From Paenibacillus pasadenensis DSM 19293 (GTDB lineage Bacteria > Bacillota > Bacilli > Paenibacillales > Paenibacillaceae), in contig NZ_KE383852.1 of NCBI RefSeq assembly GCF_000422485.1, positions 124,001 through 188,000 of the forward strand: 64,000 bases of DNA. Direction: 5' to 3'. This document shows positions 59,040 through 64,000 of this stretch, one piece after another. Below the pieces are notes generated by a model. It saw nothing but the letters and a program-made list of their open reading frames with translations. It made no database searches and was not told where the DNA came from. How positions within the stretch are numbered: position 1 is the stretch's first letter; every line of letters starts with the position of its first letter. The position numbers were made by a program, and so were the translations under genes.

Positions 59040-60299
59040 TTATACTCCGGCGTACGAATGCAGGCCGGCGATGACCAGATTGACGCCTATCAGCGTAAAC
59101 ATAATAATAACGAATCCGATGACCGTAAGCCAGGACGAGCGCTTGCCGTGCCAGCCGCGAGAGAGACGCAGATGGAGGTAGGCGCTGTAGAACAGCCAGG
59201 TGATGAGCGCCCATACTTCCTTCGGATCCCAGCCCCAGAAGCGCGACCAGGCGATCTGTGCCCAGATCATGGCGAAAATGAGCGCGCCCAGCGTAAAGAT
59301 CGGGAAGCCGATCGCGATCGCCCGGTAGCTGATCTCGTCCAGATCGTCGGGATCGATGTCGGTCGTCATCGGATGGATGACGGCGCCGAGCTGCTTGCGG
59401 AAAGCGAGCCGCAGCAGGCCGTAAAGGATCGCGCCGGTCAGCAGCGACCAGACGACCGTATTGAGCTTGCGGCCGGCGTTGATGCCGTTCATCCAGGACG
59501 GCGCCTCAAGCAGCGGCTCGTCTACGCCGAGGAAAGCATCCGCGTGCAGCAGCTCGCTGTTGAACGGCTGGACGATCGGCGGCATCGTATAGCGGACCGT
59601 CTCGACGTTCGAGACCGCCTCGCCCGCCTGCGTCACGTCCGCCGTCTCCTGCCGGAATTCGGCCTCGTAGCCCGCCATGCGGAAGCTGAACACGCTGATG
59701 ATGAAGCCGACGGCGACGATCAGCATGAACATCGTGACCTCGACCCAGAAGCGCTCGCGGCGAGCGCTTTTCTCCTTGCTGGCGTAGTCGACCGTACGCA
59801 GCAGGTGGAGCAGGCCGGCCGCGAAGCCCACGGCCAGGAACGCCTCGCCAAGCGCGGCCGTCGTCACGTGGATTTTAAGCCAGTAGGAATTGAGCGCCGG
59901 GATGAGCGGCTGCGATTCCTGCGGGAAGACGGAAGCGTAGGCGATGATGATGATGACGAGCGGCAAGGCGAACATGCCGAGGATCGGCTTGCGGTAGATC
60001 AGGAAAATGATGACGAAGGCGAGCATGACCGCCATGCCGAGGAACGTCATGAACTCGTACATGTTGCTGACCGGAATATGTCCTTGTCCGATCCAGCGGG
60101 TGAAGAAGAACGTCAGCTGCGCGGCAAGGCCGAGGGCGGAGACGATGAACGCGATCCGTCCCCATTTGCGCTCATGCCCCGCCGGATCGCCATGGCTCCA
60201 TTTGCGGCCGGCGATAGCCATCACATAAAAGAGAAAGCCGAAGCAATACAGGAAAAATGCCGCTATGAAAGCGGAGCTGCTGAGATCAAGCCAATTCAC
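59040..60299 (-). CDS. resC: Cytochrome c biogenesis protein ResC (CcsA)
   Basis: 419 residues, start GTG overlapping the resB stop as GTGA. About eight to ten helices with the tryptophan-rich heme motif WSRFWGWDPKEVWA near residue 340 and HVTTAALGEAFL near 145. It works with ResB in heme transport and ligation to apocytochromes such as QcrC. Confidence 0.95.
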   Translation of the reverse strand: MNWLDLSSSAFIAAFFLYCFGFLFYVMAIAGRKWSHGDPAGHERKWGRIAFIVSALGLAAQLTFFFTRWIGQGHIPVSNMYEFMTFLGMAVMLAFVIIFLIYRKPILGMFALPLVIIIIAYASVFPQESQPLIPALNSYWLKIHVTTAALGEAFLAVGFAAGLLHLLRTVDYASKEKSARRERFWVEVTMFMLIVAVGFIISVFSFRMAGYEAEFRQETADVTQAGEAVSNVETVRYTMPPIVQPFNSELLHADAFLGVDEPLLEAPSWMNGINAGRKLNTVVWSLLTGAILYGLLRLAFRKQLGAVIHPMTTDIDPDDLDEISYRAIAIGFPIFTLGALIFAMIWAQIAWSRFWGWDPKEVWALITWLFYSAYLHLRLSRGWHGKRSSWLTVIGFVIIMFTLIGVNLVIAGLHSYAGV

Positions 60300-61954
60300 G
60301 TCCGATTCCCTCCGTTATCCAAGCTCTTCGGATCGGTCTCGTTGCCGGCCGCCTTCAGCGCCGCCGCGAGATCCGCCCGCATGCCGTACCAGTTTTTGTT
60401 CGTGTGCGCGCCGATCGTCGCGCGGCTGCCGTCGACGCGCAGCCAGATGCGGCGGTGATGCCAGTAGGCTCCCATGACGAGGCCGAGCATCGAGATGCCG
60501 AGGCCGACCCAGATATACGGCATCGCGAGGTCCTTGCGGACGTTGAGGAACGTCGTGTATTCGACGAAGCTCACGTTCTCCATGCCGTTCACCTTGATCT
60601 CCAGCCGGTCCGCGATCGCCGCGTTCAGCTTGTCCTGGCTGAAGGCCGCCTTATCCTTCTGCATCGGGAAGTAGATGTACGGCTCTCCCTTTTCGTCGAG
60701 GCCGGGGCCATAGACCATGAAGATGAACGCAGGGGCTTTGGGATCCCGCGACTTGGTGATCGGATTGCCGTCCTCGCCGATCGCGAACTCCATGAAGTTC
60801 TGCTTCAGCTCCAGCCGGTACGGCCCGACCTCGAACGTCGTCTCGGGATCGCGCATCTTCAGCGTGAACGGACCGTAAGTCTCGCCCGTCGCCTTGTCGA
60901 TGACGACCGGCTTGACCTCGCGCAGCACCGCCTTGTTGTCGAAGTCGAACTGGTACAGCTTGAGCCCGTCGTATTCGAGCGGGCTGTTCACTTCGATCGG
61001 ATGGCGGGCGACTTCCACGAGCTCGGGCTGTCCGGAAGCCGCCGTGCAGCCGCTCCGGCATTCGTACAGGACGGCGTCCGTCCGGTACAGCTTCGCTCTC
61101 AGCGTGCCTTTGAGCTCCGCGGGAAGCTCCTCGTCCCCGTAGAACTCGACCGTGAACTTCTCGTTCTTGACGAAGTAGTTCGTATCTTCGATGCGGACGG
61201 TGTCGCCCTCGGGTATCGTCACGTACTGGTCCATCTGCCAGGCCGGCACCGCTCTCGCGAGCACGGCGAGCAGAAAGACGATCAGGCCGATATGGTTGAT
61301 ATAGGGCCCCCAGCGGCTGAACCGATGCTTCTCGGCGAGCAGCGCGCCGTCCTTGCGGATGACCTTGTATCGGCGCTTGCGCGCGGCCTGCTCGAAGCGG
61401 TCGGTCCACGCCTCGGGGTCGCCCTCGATGTCGCCGCGGTATGCGGCCCGCTGCCGCAGCAGGAACGACTCGTGCTTGCGGATCTGCTGCTTGTTCAGCG
61501 CGCGGTACAGAGGCAGCACGCGGTCGAGGCTGCAGACGACGAGCGAGGTGCCGATCAGGACGAGCAGCGAAACGAACCACCACGATTCGAACGTGTGGGA
61601 CAAGCCGAGCGCGTAATAGATCTCGCCGGACAAGCCGTACGTATCCCGGTAGTAGTCTCCGAGATCCTGCGTCGTCAGGAACGTGTTCTCCTGCGGATAG
61701 ATCGTGCCGAGCGAGGCTCCGATCAGCGTGATGACGATCATGTAGACGGCGATCTTGACCGAGGAGAAGAAGTTCCAGATCCGGTCCAGCACGGAAGGAT
61801 GGCTTTTCTGGGAGCGCCTCGCCGCGCCGTCGTAGCGCATCTCGAGCAGCTCCTCGGCCGCGCCGCCCTCGTCGAGCGAGCGTCCGCACGCCTCGCAGAG
61901 CACGGTGCCGGCCGGGTTCTGATGGCCGCATTCGCATTTGGTGTTTTGGAACAC
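60296..61954 (-). CDS. resB: Cytochrome c biogenesis protein ResB
   Basis: 552 residues, start GTG with GGAGG eight bases upstream. A short N-terminal zinc-ribbon-like part (CECGHQNPAGTVLCEACG) precedes three helices (SVKIAVYMIVITLIGASLG, WWFVSLLVLIGTSLVV, YINHIGLIVFLLAVLAR), a large extracytoplasmic domain and a final helix near 490. The zinc ribbon is an addition to the core ResB fold. Partner of ResC. Confidence 0.94.
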   Translation of the reverse strand: MFQNTKCECGHQNPAGTVLCEACGRSLDEGGAAEELLEMRYDGAARRSQKSHPSVLDRIWNFFSSVKIAVYMIVITLIGASLGTIYPQENTFLTTQDLGDYYRDTYGLSGEIYYALGLSHTFESWWFVSLLVLIGTSLVVCSLDRVLPLYRALNKQQIRKHESFLLRQRAAYRGDIEGDPEAWTDRFEQAARKRRYKVIRKDGALLAEKHRFSRWGPYINHIGLIVFLLAVLARAVPAWQMDQYVTIPEGDTVRIEDTNYFVKNEKFTVEFYGDEELPAELKGTLRAKLYRTDAVLYECRSGCTAASGQPELVEVARHPIEVNSPLEYDGLKLYQFDFDNKAVLREVKPVVIDKATGETYGPFTLKMRDPETTFEVGPYRLELKQNFMEFAIGEDGNPITKSRDPKAPAFIFMVYGPGLDEKGEPYIYFPMQKDKAAFSQDKLNAAIADRLEIKVNGMENVSFVEYTTFLNVRKDLAMPYIWVGLGISMLGLVMGAYWHHRRIWLRVDGSRATIGAHTNKNWYGMRADLAAALKAAGNETDPKSLDNGGNRT

Positions 61955-62008
61955 CGGTGTAGCCTCCTGTCATGTAGCTTGGATGCGGCGGAGCAGGCTG
62001 GGGCTGCG

Positions 62009-62548
62009 TCAGCTTTCTTCGATCAGCTTGAGCACGCGCTCCTCGATGTCCTGCTCCGTCATGCCTCCCTGGTAGACCTCCTCCAGCTTGCCGTCCGGCC
62101 GAATGAAGAAGGTTGTCGGATACGAGCGGAGACGATACCTGCGCTCGGTCTCCTTGTCGACGTCGCGCAGAATCGGATAGGTCAGGTTCTTGCCCGCCAC
62201 GAAATTGCGGACGGTCAGGTTGTCCTCGCTCAGATTGACGGCGAGCACCTCCAGCCCCTCGCTTTTCCATTTGTCGTATTGACGCTGGAACTCCGGCATC
62301 TCCTTGACGCAGGGCGGGCAGAAGCTGCCCCAGAAATTGAGGACGACGGGCTTGCCCTCGTAATCGGAGAGCGACACCGTGCGCCCGTCCAGCGTCGAAA
62401 GGGTGAACTCCGGGGGCTTGTCGCCCGGCATCGGAAGGCCGTCCTTCGACGCAAACAGCGTCTTGCCGATGGCATAACCGCCCAGCAGCAAGACGCCGAG
62501 GAAAATGAGGATTTGCACCGGCTTGCGGGCAGCGCCCTTCATCTTCAT
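62009..62548 (-). CDS. resA: Thiol-disulfide oxidoreductase ResA
   Basis: 179 residues: N-terminal anchor (VQILIFLGVLLLGGYAIG), thioredoxin-like fold with active site GSFCPPCVKEMP near residue 75, and cis-Pro in YPTTFF near 145. It reduces apocytochrome c thiols before heme attachment. B. subtilis ResA has CEPC; here the site is CPPC. First gene of the res operon; -10 TATAAT at 62582-62587. Confidence 0.95.
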   Translation of the reverse strand: MKMKGAARKPVQILIFLGVLLLGGYAIGKTLFASKDGLPMPGDKPPEFTLSTLDGRTVSLSDYEGKPVVLNFWGSFCPPCVKEMPEFQRQYDKWKSEGLEVLAVNLSEDNLTVRNFVAGKNLTYPILRDVDKETERRYRLRSYPTTFFIRPDGKLEEVYQGGMTEQDIEERVLKLIEES

Positions 62549-62581
62549 GCCACCACCTTATGTAAGCGTTTCTTCCTCTTC

Positions 62582-62647
62582 ATTATAACGGCAAGAAGAG
62601 ACGGAGCAGCGCACGGCCCCGTTACTTTTTGTGACCATTATGTGAAA
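62582..62647 (-). promoter_or_regulatory. resA promoter region with paired TGTGA boxes
   Basis: TATAAT (minus, 62582-62587) has no -35, as expected for an activated promoter. TTTGTGACC (62628-62636) and TTATGTGAA (62638-62646) on the plus strand place two TGTGA cores 11 bases apart, about 55-70 bases upstream of the start, resembling ResD sites. They overlap the rluB end. Confidence 0.45.
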
Positions 62648-63362
62648 GCGCCGCGTCGCGCAGCTCCTTGATCTCGGACAGCGTCAGATGGCGGAACTTG
62701 CCGCGCTGCATGTTCTCCAGAACGAGATGGCCGAACTTGATCCGCTTGAGCCGCGCCACCGGATGGCCGATCGCGTCGAACATGCGCCGCACCTGGCGGT
62801 TGCGTCCCTCGTAGATCGTAATCGCGATCGTCGCGACTCCGGCATCGACGTCGACGTCGTGATAGTCGGCTTCGGCCGGGGCGGTCATGCCGTCCTCGAG
62901 CTTGATGCCCTTTTGCAGCCTCTCGAGCGCGCTGCCGTGCGGGACGCCCTTGACCGTCGCCAGATACGTCTTCGGAACGTGATGGCTCGGATGCGTGAGC
63001 AGATTGGCGAATTCGCCGTCGTTCGTCAGCAGCAGCAGCCCTTCCGTATCGTAGTCGAGCCGTCCGACCGGATAGACCCGCTCCTTGATGCCGGGCAGGA
63101 AGTCGCTCACGATCTTGCGCCCCTTCGGATCGGATGCGCTCGTGATGACGCCCTTCGGCTTGTTCATCATCAAATAGATCTTTTTCTCGGAGGCGATCGG
63201 CTTGCCTTTCACCGTGATCTCATCCGTCGCCGGATCCGCCTTCGTTCCCAGCTCGCGGACCACTTTGCCGTTCACCTCGACCGCGCCGCTCGCGATCAGC
63301 TCCTCGCACTTGCGGCGGGAGGCGACTCCGGCGGCGGCGAGGATTTTTTGTAATCGTTCCAA
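62622..63362 (-). CDS. rluB: 23S rRNA pseudouridine synthase RluB
   Basis: 246 residues, start TTG at 63362 with GAGGTG upstream. N-terminal S4 domain (LQKILAAAGVASRRKCEELI) and RluB/RsuA catalytic Asp in GRLDYDTEGLLLLTNDG near 103; GRNRQVRRM near 187. Place between spmB and resA as in B. subtilis. Confidence 0.95.
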   Translation of the reverse strand: MERLQKILAAAGVASRRKCEELIASGAVEVNGKVVRELGTKADPATDEITVKGKPIASEKKIYLMMNKPKGVITSASDPKGRKIVSDFLPGIKERVYPVGRLDYDTEGLLLLTNDGEFANLLTHPSHHVPKTYLATVKGVPHGSALERLQKGIKLEDGMTAPAEADYHDVDVDAGVATIAITIYEGRNRQVRRMFDAIGHPVARLKRIKFGHLVLENMQRGKFRHLTLSEIKELRDAALSHNGHKK

Positions 63363-63438
63363 TTAAGTTCACCTCACCCACCATCATACCGATTGTCCCG
63401 AAAAAGCACAAGGGAGCCCCCTGCCGTCCCTCCACGGC

Positions 63439-63475
63439 AAAAAGCCGGCGCCCTCTCCGCAGAGAAGGCGCCGGC
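63439..63475 (-). terminator. Terminator after spmB
   Basis: A 14-pair stem with one mismatch (63444-63457 and 63462-63475), 4-base loop, and five U. It separates spmB from rluB. Confidence 0.88.
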
Positions 63476-63493
63476 CGCGGCAGGACGCACGGT

Positions 63494-64000
63494 TCAGCCG
63501 AATACGTAAAGGCAGATGAAGACGGCGGCCAGGAAGCCGACCAGGTCGGAGAACAGCCCGACCTTGAGCGCGTAGCGCGTGCGCCGGATGCCGATCGCGC
63601 CGAAGTAGACCGTGAGCACGTACAGCGTCGTGTCCGTGCTCCCTTGGATCGTCGAGGCGATCCTTCCGATCATGCTGTCGGGTCCGTAGGTCGCGATCAG
63701 GTCGGAAGTATAGGCGAGCGAGCCCGCCCCGGTCAGCGGCCGCAGCAGCGAGAGCGGCAGCACCTCGCCGGGAACGCCGAGCTGGCGCAGCATCGGCTCC
63801 ATCGCGCCGGTGACGTAGTCCAGCGCGCCGGAGGCGCGGAACATGCTGATCGCGACCATCATGCCGACCAGATGCGGGATGATGCCGATGGCGGTGCCGA
63901 AGCCCTCCTTGGCCCCTTCCGTGAACGTCTCGTACACCGGCACCTTGCGGAACGCGCCGTATAAAGGAATGAAGGCGATGATCGCGGGAATCATCCAAGC
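63494..64000 (-). CDS. spmB: Spore maturation protein SpmB, start beyond the window
   Basis: The minus frame is open to the window edge: ...AWMIPAIIAFIPLYGAFRKVPVYETFTEGAKEGF..., with GMMVAISMFRASGALD and GSTDTTLYVLTVYFGAIGIRR, the SpmB pattern. Three or four helices. SpmA/SpmB take part in spore core dehydration. About 10 residues are missing. Confidence 0.93.
   Translation of the reverse strand, partial: AWMIPAIIAFIPLYGAFRKVPVYETFTEGAKEGFGTAIGIIPHLVGMMVAISMFRASGALDYVTGAMEPMLRQLGVPGEVLPLSLLRPLTGAGSLAYTSDLIATYGPDSMIGRIASTIQGSTDTTLYVLTVYFGAIGIRRTRYALKVGLFSDLVGFLAAVFICLYVFG

Overview
The window is a chromosomal core region of a GC-rich, endospore-forming Firmicute, most likely Paenibacillaceae. 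Gene content and order track the Bacillus subtilis block that runs spmB-rluB-resABCDE ... serA ... ypbG/H ... prsW-ypeB-ypfA-cmk-rpsA-yphA/B-der-gpsA-yphE/F-spoIVA-hup-mtrB-hepS-menG-hepT-ndk-cheR-aroC-aroB-aroH-trpEDCFBA-hisC-tyrA-ypiF-qcrABC-ypjABCD-dapB. High GC, Shine-Dalgarno sites of the GGAGG type, several TTG/GTG starts, and sporulation genes (spmB, ypeB, spoVIF, spoIVA, ypjB) fit Paenibacillus. Nearly everything is on the minus strand, so the biological order runs from base 64000 down to base 1. I see no prophage, insertion sequence or CRISPR array.

Layout from the high end: (i) 64000-56855, spmB, rluB and the respiratory operon resA-resB-resC-resD-resE (cytochrome c maturation plus the ResDE two-component system). 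(ii) 56712-48605, serA with a long structured leader, an accessory block (membrane protease, phosphoesterase, polysaccharide deacetylase, MecA-type adaptor, PrsW) and ypeB. (iii) 47147-36097, c-di-GMP sensor ypfA, cmk, plsC, S1, the YIEGIA pair, der, plsY, gpsA, spoVIF, two [2Fe-2S] ferredoxins, a YphF-like lipoprotein and spoIVA. (iv) 34292-30577, a sugar-type ABC transporter absent from the B. subtilis arrangement. (v) 30410-10945, hup, tRNA-Pro, the TRAP gene mtrB, menaquinone genes, ndk, cheR and the aromatic supraoperon. (vi) 10944-1, a candidate small RNA, an ECF sigma/anti-sigma pair, unknown genes, the bc complex qcrABC and the ypj genes.

The genes connect functionally. AroB and AroC end at chorismate, which feeds TrpE, AroH and MqnA. 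MqnA, a UbiA-type prenyltransferase, UbiX and MenG, with HepST supplying the side chain, indicate menaquinone made by the futalosine route. QcrABC oxidises menaquinol, and ResABC builds the c-type cytochromes. ResDE probably controls both; candidate ResD boxes precede qcrA and resA. Tryptophan synthesis shows an intact TRAP attenuator: promoter, a run of GAG/UAG triplets, an overlapping antiterminator strand and a terminator before trpE, with mtrB about 10 kb upstream.

The least explained items are regulatory: a roughly 75-nt candidate small RNA with a perfect consensus promoter and a CU-rich anti-Shine-Dalgarno 5' end (10592-10701), the structured serA leader with a terminator but no recognisable T-box (54791-55010), and tandem repeats in the 3' regions of tyrA and mtrB. 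All calls are by reading; no database search was run.
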